A DNA stretch of 64,000 nt from Nicotiana tabacum (lineage: Eukaryota > Streptophyta > Magnoliopsida > Solanales > Solanaceae), in the NCBI RefSeq assembly GCF_000715075.1, contig NC_134095.1:7736722-7800721 (forward strand). Reading direction: 5' to 3'. Positions 33,712 through 45,510 of this stretch are shown here, piece after piece (within the stretch, counting starts at the first letter, position 1; each line of letters begins with the position of its first letter). A program made the position numbers and the translations under genes. The notes beneath the pieces are model-generated. The model was not told where the DNA came from, did no database searches, and saw nothing but the letters and a program-made list of their open reading frames with translations.

Positions 33712-34838
33712 AGTTAATAACCTAAAACCTCCCTAAACTATGACGTTTTTGTTAGTCCCTGCTTAAACTATCCGATATTCCAAAATCCCCGTAAACTATT
33801 TTCTCCATATTAAAATACCCTTGTCGTATTCTTGGCAAATTGTGTGTAATAACTTGCTATTGAGCGCGTGATGGCGGGAAAAAACCATCAAAAAGGCCCC
33901 ACCTGACAGCATGCAACAACTAATTAGCCTACACTCTTTCAATTTTTTTTTTACATTTTCTCCTAATTACCTTTATTTTTCACTTTTCTTCCTCATTTTT
34001 TCACCATTCTTTCTCATTTTTTCACCTTCCTTCTCCATTTCTCTATCTGGCTCCATCTGAAATTCTCCCTCTCTTATTATTACTGAATCTATTTTTTTTA
34101 TCTTTCTCGTTTTATTCTTCTTTTATTTATTATCCGAATTTATTTAAAAGAAGAAAAACTCATTTAACACCTCACAAAAAAAACATTTATTTCGGTAAAA
34201 TTGAATTGAAGTTACCAGCAAATTTATACAATAATTTTGCAACAAAGAAATTAGTTTTTAAAGAAGTAGTATCTGTGTATAGCTATCTTCTTCAAAGAAA
34301 CTTGAATTTTACCAATAATCTTCACTCTGCCCCAATGAACCCTAGACTTTCAGCAAACCCTAATTTTTAATCCCCAATCTCGAATAAAAATAAAATAAGA
34401 CTGCAATGGAGGGTTATTAGGGAAAAATCAAGGTTACAATGAACCTTAATGTAATAAATCATTACTGAGAGGTGTAATACCATCATTAGAAGAGAGAAGA
34501 GAAAAGGGGAATTGATGGAAATGATTTTATCCTACCCCTCTTTTTTTGTTTTTAATCTAGTTAATATTTACTCCTCTAATAATACTTGATTATTATTTAA
34601 AATAATTTATTAAGGCGATTTTTAGATTAAGTTAATTAATCTCACACGTGGATTGCCACATGACAATTCTTTTTGATAATTTGGAGCGTGTAACACACAC
34701 ACTATTAGAAATATAACGAGAGTGTTTCAATATGAAGGAAAATATAGTTTAGGGAGGTTTTGGGGACACCGAATAGTTTAAGTAGGAAACTGACAAAAAC
34801 GCGATAGTTTAAGGGAGTTTTAGGGTATTAACTCTTTA
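33712..34838. mobile_element. Element with long (about 110-bp) terminal inverted repeats
   Basis: The left end reads AGTTAATAACCTAAAACCTC, then CTAAACTATGACGTTTTTGT. The right end is its inverse: GACAAAAACGCGATAGTTTA, then GGGAGTTTTAGGGTATTAAC. The pairing continues for about 110 bp with scattered mismatches. The interior (about 0.9 kb) is non-coding and AT-rich. Long terminal inverted repeats suggest a Mutator-like MITE or fold-back element, but no target duplication could be set. Confidence 0.65.
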
Positions 34839-35726
34839 ATCAAATGCAAAACTGACTTAAGAAATAGGTCTTTCAAGTAAAACACTTTTCAAGAATAAGT
34901 ATGGAAAATATATTATTGTCATATATACCAAAGAAGACTCGACTCCTCTTAATAAATAAAAAATTGTTTTATCAAAATCTAAATAGACATTTTTCTTTTC
35001 AGAAACGAACATTTTTAGGCGAGACATCATATATTAACCTGGAAATGTTGCATTCAATGTATAACCAAATAAGATGAGTATATATGGAGTTGTTTTTCTT
35101 ATTCATTGAGAAGACATTAAAAGGTTAGGCGTGCGAGACAAATAATTGGAAAAATAATAGTAGAACGGCAATCATAACCATTATTTAATTCAAGCAAGGT
35201 ACAATCAAGATGAAGTTTGACTGCCTCTTCTCTTTTTTCCAATTTATTTCTGTGTTAGAATTAAATGTTTGGCACTTTATGTAGGGAATGATTTTCTTTT
35301 CTATCTTTTTCGGCGAATTGCTGGATTTTAATGTTTTGTCAGAATGCAATGTTGCATTATTCACTGAAAATAGTACTATGTGATAAGAGAAAAAACCAAC
35401 GAGGCACCTTTTTCTTTTCTACTACAAAATATCAAAATTACTTTATTTGGTAGATATAATAATGTTGTTGAAATTAATCGAAAGCCAGAAGGTTTTATTG
35501 TCATGGCAGATATCAACCGGCCCACTACAGCTAGCCAATACAGCCCTACGGGCCTGTAATCCAATTCCATGTAATCTGTCGGCCCATTTTTCAAATTACA
35601 GTTTAATTGATGGTGACTTTTTGTCGTCAAAATAGCATAATGGCATAGCCATTTTTATGGGTGGTTATTGAAAAGTTGTCGTTGTTTGCAAAGTTATTAA
35701 AAAGTAATCAGTATTTAAAGTGAAGA
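34839..35726. other. Intergenic, no gene seen
   Basis: AT-rich sequence. Frames at 35376-35630 (minus) and 35447-35635 (plus) overlap and lack motifs. Confidence 0.5.
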
Positions 35727-37434
35727 TAAAGGGTGTGTTTGGTATGATGAAAAATATTTTTCGAAAAATATTTTTCAATTTTTTCATGTTTGATTGGCTT
35801 AAATATTTTGGAAAATAATTTCCTCATCGGGTGTATTTGGTATGAAGGAAAATATTTTCTGGAAAATGTTTTTCAGTTTTATCATATTTGGTTGGCTTAA
35901 ATGTTTTGAAAAATATTTTCCTTATGAACTCAAAATATTTTCCTTATCAAGAGAAGAGAAAAGATTTTCCAAACCTCCGTCTCAACCTTCCCCACCCTCA
36001 CCAACCCATCCCACCCCCTCTCCAAAACAGTTTTTTTTTTAAATTTTATTTTTTCCATTACCACCCACCCTACTGCCCCTCCACCCCTCCCCTCCCCCCT
36101 CGGCAAAAAAATTATTCTTTTTACCTTAATTTTTTTTTTTGCAATTTCAAATTTCTATTTTTTCGTTTTTCTGCACCACTCACCCCCACCCCACTCCCAC
36201 AACTTTTTTTACTTTTTTTTTGTAATTTAAATTTCTATTTTTTTTCGTTTTACTGCTCCCCCCAGCCTCCGCCCCCTGCCCTCCCCCTCGAAAAAAAATA
36301 TTTTTTAAATATATTTTTCAGTTTTAATTTTTTTTTATTTAGCGGTTTAAAAGCTCAAAATTTTACAATTTTCAAAATTATGAGTTCGAAAGTTTATGTG
36401 TTTGGAAGTTTACGGGTTTAGAAATTATAAAGTTTACGGGTTCGAAATTTCGGGGTCTTGAAAGTTTAGCAGTTCGAAAATTTATGAAATTTGTGGGTCT
36501 GGAAGGTTGTTGGTTTGAAAGTTTATGGCATCATGTTTATTATATCTAAATTATTTATGAATACTCTTGAGAAGTCATTTTCCTTAATTTACGTACCAAA
36601 CACCGAAAAATGAATAAGATTACTACTTGTTTTCCAAGAAAATATTTTCTGTTATACCAAACACACCCATCAACTCATAATGTATTCCTTGTCAAGAGAA
36701 GGGAAAACATTTTCCAAAACTCCTTCTCAACCTTCCCTACCCTCACCAACTCACCCCACTCCCCTCTCCAAAAAAGGCTTTTTTTTTTTCAAATTTTAGT
36801 TTTTTTGTTACCACCCACCCTACTACCCCACCCCACCCCACCTCACCCCCACCCCTCACCCCACTCCCACCCCTCCCGCAAAAAAAAATATTTTTCTTCA
36901 CCTTATTTTTTATTGCAATTTCAAATTTCTATTTTTTCGTTTTTCTGCACCACCTACCCCCACCCCAACCACCCCCCGACACAAAAAAAATTTACTTTTT
37001 ATTCGTAATTTCAAATTATGTTTTTTCATTTTCTTCCCCTCCCTTTTTTTATTTTTAAATATATTTTTCAGTTTTAGTTTTTTTTTATTTATCGGTTTAA
37101 AGATTCAAAATTTTACAAGTTCCAAAGTTATGAGTTCGGAGGTTTATGTGTTTGGAAGTTTACATGTTTAGAAATTATAAAGTTTACGGGTTATAAATTC
37201 CGTGGTTTCGAAAGTTAAGCGGTTCGAAAGTTTATGAAAAATGTGGGTTCGAAAGGTTGTTGGTTTGAAAGTTTATGGCTTCATGTTTATTATATCTAAA
37301 TTATTTATAAATACTCTTGAGAAGTCATTTTCCTTAATTTGCGTACCAAACACCGGAAAATGAATAAGATTACTATTTGTTTCCAAGAAAATATTTTCCA
37401 CGGAAAATATTTTCCGTTATACCAAACGCACCCA
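35727..37434. repeat. Terminal-inverted element with internal ~750-bp tandem duplication
   Basis: The outer ends GGGTGTGTTTGGTATGATG and ATACCAAACGCACCC are inverted copies, followed by inverted GAAAATATTTTYC blocks. Inside, a unit is present twice in direct order with a period of about 750 bp: AAGAGAAGAGAAAAGATTTT at 35948 and AAGAGAAGGGAAAACATTTT near 36695, and ATGAATAAGATTACTA at 36609 and 37359. Each unit holds C-rich blocks separated by T runs, producing spurious Pro/Phe/His-rich frames at 35888-36421 and 36610-37008. The mid-point also carries ATACCAAACACACCC, so two elements may have fused head to tail. Confidence 0.7.
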
Positions 37435-39097
37435 AAATTTGAGCAAAAATACATTACGGACTCCTGCATATAAACTTCCAGCATATTATATTAGAACTCC
37501 AACACATTATGAATTCCAGCATATTATGCTAGAATCTCATTTTTAAGAAGTTTGAACTCGCATATTTTATACTAAAATTTATATTAATAGGGTATTTTTT
37601 TATTAGATTTTGTTTTCACATCAAAAAATGGCTAGGATCCGTTTGTCCAAAACTTTTTTGCTTTTTTCGATTTTTTTTTTCAAAAATGTGTTGTTCATGA
37701 AATTTTGCAAGTTTTTGAAAAAAATTCGAAAATGAGTTTTTCAAAAACCAAAAAGTAGTTTTGACCACTTTTTCAAAATTTTCAAAAAAATAAATAAATT
37801 CTTCCCCACTCACAAAACTGCAATAATTTTTGAAGTGAAATGCATGTCCAAACATAATTTCAAATACTATTTTTCAAATTAACTCCAAATACTACTCTTT
37901 TTTTTTAAATTACAATTTTTATTTTCAAACACTTACTAAATTTTAATTACTTTTGAAATTATGATTAATTTTTAATTAGCAGTTATAAATCAAGCTATTT
38001 CTAATCACCTTTTGTATATTCAATAAGGAAGTTGTAGCTTTGCCGCTAAGATTCGAAGTTGTGACACGAGTTAAATTCGGGGGAAATTGTACAAATAATC
38101 ACTTTTTAGACTATTAATTAATATTTCGCTATCATTTCAAAACTATTCAAATTTTAATTATTTTTAATACGAAATTAATTTGGATATAATACCCCTAACG
38201 AAAACATGAAAAATCTCTAGGAGTTCGAAACGTCTACATGTGAGCATGTGGATTGATGGTTTTCCCAAAATTTTAGTGGGAGTTCCCCAAATTATTTCTG
38301 AGATACAAAATTCTGAAAAAATAGTTTTCAGGAAAAAAAAAATTAACCTAGAATTTTTTATTTGCAACGAGAACTTGAAATTTTGCTAAATTTTTTCCAG
38401 CAGAAAAAAGAAAATAGAAAAAGAACAAGTCACAAAAGGTTACGGACAAAACAAAAAAACACTTATCCGTTTGGCCATAGAATTTGGCTTCATTTTTAAA
38501 AAAAAAAAAATTAAAAAAATTATTTGTTTATGAAATATGATCATGTTTTGGGAAAATAAAATTCAAAAATTTCAAGTTCCAAAAAATTGTTGGTTTATGA
38601 TAGTTTTTGGGTGAAAATTTTTCTCACTCACAAAACTTCAACTTTTCTTCAAATAAAATGCATGTCCAAATTAAACACAACTTCAACTTTTCAAAATTAT
38701 TTTTTAACACAACTTCAATTTTTTTTTTTTTAAGTTTCAATCAAATCTATGTCCAAATGCTAGCTTAGAAGCAATAGACTTACAGATAAAAGAGACTCCA
38801 AAATGCAAAGAAGATACAAATCAAATAGAAAAGAAAAATACCGACAAATTTTAAGCTAAAATTAAGAAGATCCTAGATGCCAATAAAATTAACACTTGGT
38901 GCATGACTTCAAAATTTTGATATCCTTTGAACGATCATATTTGAGTTCGACCACCATGTCTATATATTTGAGATGAAAGACTCCTAAAATTACTTTATGA
39001 TATTGTTTCAGTATTTTCTTAAAATCCTTCTGAATTTTGATATTAAAGACTCGGTATTTAGTTAAAAATCTTTTTCTATTTTCATTACATCTCTTAT
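37435..39097. other. AT-rich intergenic with MITE-like fragments
   Basis: 37455-37555 repeats the CCAGCATATTATGCTAGAA palindrome family seen near 32600. 38464-38765 has inverted ends (ATCCGTTTGGCCATAGAATTT and AAATCTATGTCCAAATGCTA) and may be a MITE, with TTA possibly duplicated at both sides. 37632-37860 has similar CGTTTGTCC and CCAAACATAATTT pieces. No gene is seen up to the left LTR of element E. Confidence 0.45.
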
Positions 39098-39507
39098 TGT
39101 ATAGGTCCAAATTCGACCAACCACGACCAATGACGAGTACGACAAACGACAGGGTCTCTTTGAGTCGGCATTCCGAGGGAGACGACCTTAAGGCAAAGAA
39201 AAAACTGTACGACCCTTGTAATAGTGTAAGCCCATTAGGGGACATTAGGGATATTCTGTCGAATATTTCTTGTATTTTGTCTTTTACAATTTAGAAGAGT
39301 TTCTCTCTTAGTATAAAACGGGAACAATAACCTTGTAACATAGGAGGGGGCACTTTAGAGATTATGATTCTTGTGTGTAAAGAAACTTAAGGACCGTCTT
39401 CTCTTTATCTGTTATTCTTTCTAGAAATTATTATATTCAGCTAAGATTTACCCCTTCATCTTTGATTGATTTGTTCAAAAAGGTTTTAATATCTTTTGAG
39501 TCAAACA
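39098..39507 (+). repeat. Left LTR of element E
   Basis: TGTATAGGTCCAAATTCGAC...GAGTCAAACA. It is very similar to 59445-59856, differing by scattered substitutions and a few single-base indels. Promoter-like TATAAAACGG lies near 39313. Confidence 0.92.
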
Positions 39508-39510
39508 ATT

Positions 39511-39528
39511 TGGCGCCGTCTGTGGGGA
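39511..39528 (+). promoter_or_regulatory. Primer binding site of element E
   Basis: TGGCGCCGTCTGTGGGGA starts three bases after the LTR. The first ten bases equal the complement of the tRNA-Asp 3' end and the rest diverges. This form is common in Tat elements. Confidence 0.8.
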
Positions 39529-39686
39529 TTTCTATAGCTGAAATCATATTTTTCATCTAGATTCTTGAAGGAAACAATTACCTTTCTCCAGCTCCGTAGA
39601 AGCCAACGATAGCGGGAAAGGGAGAAGCGAGGCTAAAAACAATAGAGGGCGTCACAAATAACCTCCTGAATTCCCTCAATGAGGCC

Positions 39687-40952
39687 ATGGGAGAAGACAA
39701 TGAAAATGCAACACCAAGTGTTACACCTGAGGGTGAGATTTCACATCCTCCGCACGGGGATCTAACGACCTTGCGTGAGAGAGGAACCTCAATATCCTCA
39801 GCAGGAGAAGCGCCACCAGCAGTCAAAAGGCTACTAGAAGAATGGTTAACAAGCACCTTGAGCAATATGCTCGAGAAACCCATTCAGGGAGGTGTTGAAG
39901 ACGCGCCACCCACAGAAATTGCAGCTGCTGCCGATGAGCCAAGTACTACACGAACAGGAAACACCCGTACTGTTACTGATGCAGGTGACGATGCATTTAT
40001 GACTATCTTAAAGAAAATGGAAGAGATGGAGAATGAGAACAAAACACTCCGCGACCAGATGAAGGAACATCCGGAAAGGGTCGATAAAATACCAGGCGCT
40101 CCGAAGCTGTTACCAAAACGCGATGTGGGCCGATTCGTCGAACAACCATACAGCGAAGGGGCAACTCCCCATTCTATTCCAAAGACCTTCAAAATGCCGC
40201 CATATTTGAAAATATACGATGTCACCACGGACGCGGAAGATCACCTAATCCATTACGTTACCGCAGTAAAGGGTAACGATTTATCAAAGGAATAGGTGTC
40301 GTCTGTACTGCTGAAAAAGTTTGGTAAAAATCTGGTAGGGGGAGCGCTGACATGGTATTCCCAACTACCAGTACGATCGATATTCACGTTCAAAGAGATG
40401 GCAGACAAGTTCATCATCGCGCACGCGGGAGCGAAAAAGGCAGAAGCTAGGGTCAATGATATCTTCGCCGTCAGGCAAACGACGAGCGAGGGACTTTGGG
40501 ATTTCCTAGCCCGATTCAACAGAGTAAGGATGAGCCTACCAAACATGTCATAAAGGATAGCAGTAGTAGCCTTTCAAAACGGGCTAAACAGAAACGGGTC
40601 AAAAGCAACCAAAAACCTACTCAGTAGACTCATGAAGTACCCTCTACCACGTGGGAAGAGAACCACAATGCCTATTGCGCCGAAGTGAGGGCAGACGAGG
40701 ATGACCTGAATGGCCCACTTCAGCGATTAACATCAGTCCAGACCGAGACAAGGAGAGATTGCCGCCATGACGGGTGAAGGGATCAGTTACTACATTTCAA
40801 TCGAGAAAGACACCAGCCTTACATCCGAACATCCAATCCTCCACCTCCACGACATGCGGATGCCGCGCCTCGACATACCGCACCCTCCCGAAATGAAAGA
40901 GGTATGCCTCCACTACCATCTGCTCATAATTTTTGTGTTTCCCACTAAGAAA
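39687..40952 (+). pseudogene. Gag of element E
   Basis: From ATG 39687 the first 202 codons include an acidic/Pro-rich N-terminus, a coiled-coil stretch (ILKKMEEMENENKTLRDQMK) and the start of the capsid (YLKIYDVTTDAEDHLIHYVT). A TAG at 40293 interrupts it. The same frame continues with VSSVLLKKFGKNLVGGALTW and FKEMADKFIIAHAGAKKAEA to a stop at 40551, the classic Tat gag core. Further gag C-terminus follows with shifts to about 40952. Gag would build the virus-like particle. Confidence 0.82.
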
Positions 40953-40954
40953 TA

Positions 40955-41683
40955 GTGTACGCACTGGAGAAGCTAGGCACGATGGTGCAGTGGCCGCAAA
41001 AGATAAAGTTGGACCCAAGCACAAGGAGGTCAAACGTCCTGTGTGAGTTCCACCAGGAAAGAGGACACAAGACTGAGGACTGCATAGGTCTACGACAGGA
41101 AGTAGTAAGGATGTTAAATCAGGGATACCTGAAAGAACTGCTGTGCGACAGTGGACGAGCCAACTTCGGTCGAGGGCGCGATCAACCCCAAGGGCCTCCA
41201 AAGCCACCGTCACCAGCTCATACCATACAAATGATCATTGGAGGCAGCGACGACACAGTAATCAACCATGTGAAATTCAACACCATACATAAACTCAAAC
41301 GGACAGTCGGCCACAAACGGTATGACGTTCTCGAAGATAGTATCATTTTCGATAAGTCAGATACTGACGGTTTTTCTTTCCCTCACTATGATGCTTTGGT
41401 TATAACTTTACGCATCGCAGATACTGATGTAAAAAGAATAATGGTAGATGACGGAAGCGGCACGTGTATTGTTCACCCGAGAGTTCTCATGCAAATGAGG
41501 CTCGATGATAAAAATAATACCACATTGCATAACACTAACGGTTTTAACAATGCAGTAGAACGGACTTCCAGAGAAATAGTGCTACCTGTCCTAGAAGGAG
41601 GGGTTACCCTGAAAACGACATTCCACATCATGAACCAGGAAACGGCCTACAACACCATCATAGGACAACCAACACCATCATAG
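40955..41683 (+). pseudogene. Gag zinc knuckle and protease of element E
   Basis: This 242-codon frame opens with WPQKIKLDP and a Tat-type knuckle CEFHQERGHKTEDC (Cys-His-His-Cys). A basic linker follows, and then a retropepsin: VKRIMVDDGSGTCIVHPRVL (D-D-G-S active site) and AYNTIIGQP, the equivalent of the YNVILGRP flap block. It ends at a stop in 41681-41683, after which the PWGI protease-RT linker continues in shifted frames. Confidence 0.82.
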
Positions 41684-41874
41684 GATGACCATGGATACAC
41701 GCCATGCCAGCTGTCTCTTCAAGCTTCTATCAAGTGATCAAATTTCCCACCCCATGGGGGATATTCAGCATCCGAGGCGAGCCACGTACCACCTAAGAAT
41801 GCTACCGGATCGCCCAATATTGCACACACACCAAACAACTAAAAGGGGCAAGTGCGAAAGCATAACAATCAGCT

Positions 41875-42830
41875 ATGTCGGGAACCAAACCCGACGTACA
41901 GATAGAGGCCATCAAAGAATCGAACATCGTAGAAGCTTGTAAGGCAACCATAGAAGATCTCGATCCCGTCCAATTGGATAACACCGATAGCACAAAAAAG
42001 GCTTATGTTGGAAACAACCTCTCGGAGCCAGGTAAGTACCGTGAGTTTTTAACTAACAATGCCGATTTGTTTGTTTTTTCCCACTCAAATATGCCAGGAA
42101 TCCCAAGGGATATCACTACACATAGGCTGAATGTCGATCCACTTCATCTTCCGGTACAACAAATTAGAAGAAAGTTCAATGCCGCAATCAATGAGGCAGT
42201 CGGCGAGGAGGTTGATAAATTACTCGCCAACGGTTCCATCAGATAATCGAAATACCCCCAATGGGTCGCCAATGTGGTCATGGTCAAAAAGAAGAACCGG
42301 AAATGGCGAATGTGTGTTGACTTTACCGATCTAAACAAAGCATGTCCGAAGGACTCTTTTTTGCTACCTCACATCGACCAACTTATCGATGCAACTGCGG
42401 GGCATGAACTGCTGAGCTTCTTGGATGCCTACTACAGTTATAACCAAATTATGATGGCTGAAGAAGATCAAGAAAAGACCATTTTCATCACTCATCAAGG
42501 AACGTACTGCTATAAGGTGATGCCATTCGGGCTCAAGAACGCAGGGGCCACGTATCAAAGGTTAGTCACCAAAATGTTCAAAGAACAACTCGGGAAGACC
42601 ATGGAGGTTTACATCGACAACATGCTAGTGAAGTCGACAAAGAAAGAGGATCACATCGATCATCTAAAGGAAGCCTTAGAGATATTAAGGCAGTATGGGA
42701 TAAAATTGAATCCCGAAAAGTGCGCCTTCAGCGTAACTTCAGGAAAGTTCCTCAGTTTCCTAGTGTCACAAAGGGAATCGAGGTCCACCCGGATCAAATC
42801 AGGTCCATCGATGCAATACCAGAAATACTG
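41875..42830 (+). pseudogene. Reverse transcriptase of element E, catalytic YIDD changed to YIDN
   Basis: The leader 41875-42246 holds the protease-RT connector (GIPRDITTHRLNVDPLHLPV). After a stop at 42244, the same frame-set continues from 42274: KKKNRKWRMCVDFTDLNKAC, PFGLKNAGATYQRL, then VYIDNMLVKS at about 42607-42636. The second catalytic Asp is Asn here, explained by one G-to-A change, so the enzyme is dead even without the stops. It continues through NPEKCAFSV to a frameshift near 42775. Confidence 0.87.
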
Positions 42831-43440
42831 ACCAGCAAAAAGCAGGTGCAGAAATTAACAGGGCGAATAGCCGCCCTATCAAGGTTCATTTCACGATCCT
42901 CGGATAGATGCCACAAATTCTTCGATGTGCTAAGGAAATACCACGGGTTGCAATGGAACGAAGAATGCATCGATGCCCTGAGAAAACTGAAAACATATCT
43001 ATCCTCGCCACCACTTCTCATCAAAGTAGACCTGGATGAATGCCTACTTGTGTATCTAGCAGTTTCCGAAGTTGCGGTAAGCGCAGTCTTGGTCCGTGAA
43101 AATAAAGGTATGCAATCTCTGATTTACTATATCAGCAAAACCTTAATCGATGTCGAAACAAGGTACCCTCATAAAGGAACCTCATAACAACTAGCTCTGG
43201 CATTGGTAGTAGCTTCACGGAAGCTTAGACCGTACTTTCAATGTCACCCCATAAAGGTGGTGACAACTTTCCCCCTAAGAGGTATCCTACACAAACCTGA
43301 ACTATGAGGTAAACTAGCCAAGTGGGCCATAGAACTAAGCGAGCACGACATAACGTACCAACCACGAACTGTCATTAAGTCACAGGTGCTTGCCGACTTC
43401 GACGCTGATTTCAGCACGGAAATATTGCCTGAGGTATAAC
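42775..43440 (+). pseudogene. RT connection and first RNase H of element E
   Basis: Frame 42720-43187 gives IEVHPDQIRSIDAIPE, KLTGRIAALSRFISRSSDRC, then LVYLAVSEVAVSAVLVREN and LIYYISKTLIDVETRYP. A stop at 43187 is followed in frame by LALALVVASRKLRPYFQCH and, after another stop, KLAKWAIELSEHDITY and VLADFDADFS. This is the standard gypsy RNase H and tether arrangement. Confidence 0.82.
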
Positions 43441-43459
43441 AAGAAGCACTCTGCACTTC

Positions 43460-43860
43460 CACACATACTGACCTCTGGGTCCTCTACACCGACGGTGCCT
43501 CTAATTCCTCGGGATCGGGACTGGGACTCGTCCTCGAAGTCCCTACAGGCGAAGTAATTCTCCAGTCCATATGATGCCCCGAGATGACTAACAACGAGGC
43601 CGAGTATGAAGCCATAATTGCAGGTTTGAAGTTAGCCCTCAAATATGGTGCTCTACGACTCGTCCTTCATTGTGATTCTCAACTCGTGGTGAACCAAGTC
43701 ACAGGGACTTTCCAAATCAAAGAGCAGAGACTACAAAAGTACTAGTCGAAAATCCACAAACTAATGCCAGAATTCGATTAATGTTGCCTCGACCAAATAC
43801 CCAAGGCGCAAAATAATGAAGCAGATGGCCTCGCCAAACTAGTTGCGGCCACCAAAGATA
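43460..43860 (+). pseudogene. Second, archaeal-like RNase H of element E
   Basis: LWVLYTDGASNSSGSGLGLV near 43470-43530, then [36 protein letters not shown] and NNEADGLAKL supply the Asp-Glu-Asp-Asp pattern of a second, archaeal-type RNase H domain, a hallmark of the Tat group. Stops interrupt it near 43572, 43743 and 43780. It lies between the tether and integrase, as expected. Confidence 0.85.
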
Positions 43861-44039
43861 TCAACAAAGAAAACGTGGTCACCCTCCTCCATTCCGTAAT
43901 AGACCACGTCGAGGTACATTCTATAAACTTAAGTTGGGACTGGTGTAAATGCTTCGTAGCATATTTGCATGATGGAACACTCCCGCAAGATAAAAAAGAA
44001 GCTAAAAACTCCGGGTACAGGCAGCCCGATATAGCCTCG

Positions 44040-44983
44040 TAAACGATGATCTCTACAAAAGAACGTTCTGCGGCCCCCTAGCCAAATATCTTGGGCCAAA
44101 TCAAACAAGGCGAGTACTGGAAGAAGTACACAAAGGGCACTGCGGCGCCCATATGGGAAACCACACCCTCGTCCGATGCCTCATCCGCGCCGGGTACTAC
44201 GGGCCCACCATGATAAAAGAAGCTGCGGACTATGTCAGGAAATGTGAACAATGTCAAAAGTACGCCCCTATGATATATCAAGCAGGGGAACTCCTTCATT
44301 CCGTCAGTTCACCATGGCCATTCATAAAGTGGGGAATGGACATAGTCGGCTCCCTCCCAGCATGACGAGGTAAGGTGTGCTTCCTTTTGGTTTTAACTGA
44401 TTACTTTTCTAAATGGGTGGAAGCAGGTGCATACACTCAGATACGTGAGCATAAGGTCATCGCATTCATATGGAAAAACATAATATGCCGTTTTGGCATC
44501 CCCAAAGAAATCAGCTGCGACAACGGACCTCAGTTCGTCGGAAAGAGAACGACTAAGTTTTTCGAAAAATGGCACATCAAATGAATACTCTCCACGCCAT
44601 ATCACCCTGACGCCAATATTCAAGCCGAATCCTCCAATAAAGTAATACTGAATATATTGAACAAGAAGCTTGAGGATGCTAAAGGGCTATGGCCTGAACT
44701 ACTACCAGAAGTATTATGGGCATACCGCACTACGCCAAAAACCAGCACAGGAGAAATGCCATATTCACTAGTCTACGGGACTAATGCAATTATACCTGTC
44801 AAGGTCGGAGAACCCAGTTTGGGATACTCCAACGAGAGAGGGCCAAGCAATGACAAAAGTAGGCTACAAGATCTGGATGAAGTCGAAGAATGGAGAGACA
44901 TGGCCCACATAAGAATGGTAACCCAAAAGCAGCAAGTAGAAAGATATTATAACAAGAGAGCCAGACTACGTCCTCAAAGCTAA
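44040..44983 (+). pseudogene. Integrase of element E
   Basis: The zinc region shows GHCGAHMGNHT and KCEQCQKYA (His-His-Cys-Cys) near 44138-44265. The core has WGMDIVGSLP (first Asp), DYFSKWVEAGAY, SCDNGPQFVG (second Asp) near 44515 and, after a stop at 44581, AESSNKVILN (Glu). The C-terminal part reads ELLPEVLWAYRTTPKTSTGE and continues to 44983. The catalytic triad survives, but stops and frame changes make it inactive. Confidence 0.85.
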
Positions 44984-45171
44984 AACACAAACATCGAAAG
45001 ACTCTAATGAGGGAAAATTGGGAACGAATTGGGACGGACCATACAAAATCATAGCTGCAGCAAACAAATGAGCATTCCAGTTAGAGACTATAGGGGGAAA
45101 ACCACTCCAAAACAACTAGAATGTCGCCCATCTCAAGTACTTCCACTTCTAAAAGAAGGCGTCACCTAAGT

Positions 45172-45240
45172 CGTACTCTTTTTCCCTCACCCGGGTTTTG
45201 TCCCAATTAGGTTTTCCCGGGGAGGTTTTTAACAAGGCGG
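45172..45240 (+). other. Pyrimidine-rich 3' UTR motif in element E
   Basis: CGTACTCTTTTTCCCTCACC, GGTTTTGTCCC, TTAGGTTTTCCC, GAGGTTTTTAACAAGGCGG. The same ordered blocks appear twice in the unrelated copia element D. Position relative to the pol end is also equivalent. Confidence 0.82.
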
Positions 45241-45334
45241 CAAGGGAGACACCTCAAGGATCGAAGTGCTGTTCATTAACTCGACTCGACGACATGATCT
45301 ATAGAACGAAGTAATGAAGGGACTGGATATAGAT

Positions 45335-45510
45335 AATCGAATCTCCATTGTATGTGCAGAGTCAACATGTGATTCTCACAGGAATTTAATCGAATCTCCA
45401 TTATATATGTAGAGTCGACATGTGATTCTCACAAAAATTTAATCAAACCTCCATTGCATGAACAAAGTCGACATGTCTTCCTACGGGAATACAATCAAAT
45501 CTCCAATAAG
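45335..45510. repeat. 53-bp tandem repeats, about three copies
   Basis: Units starting AATCGAATCTCCATT occur at 45335, 45388, 45441 and 45493, with TCGACATGTGATTCTCAC between. They lie immediately before the 90-bp array. Confidence 0.82.

Noticed and set aside
35888..37008. Pro/Phe/His-rich frames of 177 and 132 codons
   Set aside because: They come from alternating C-rich and T-rich low-complexity blocks within a duplicated repeat.
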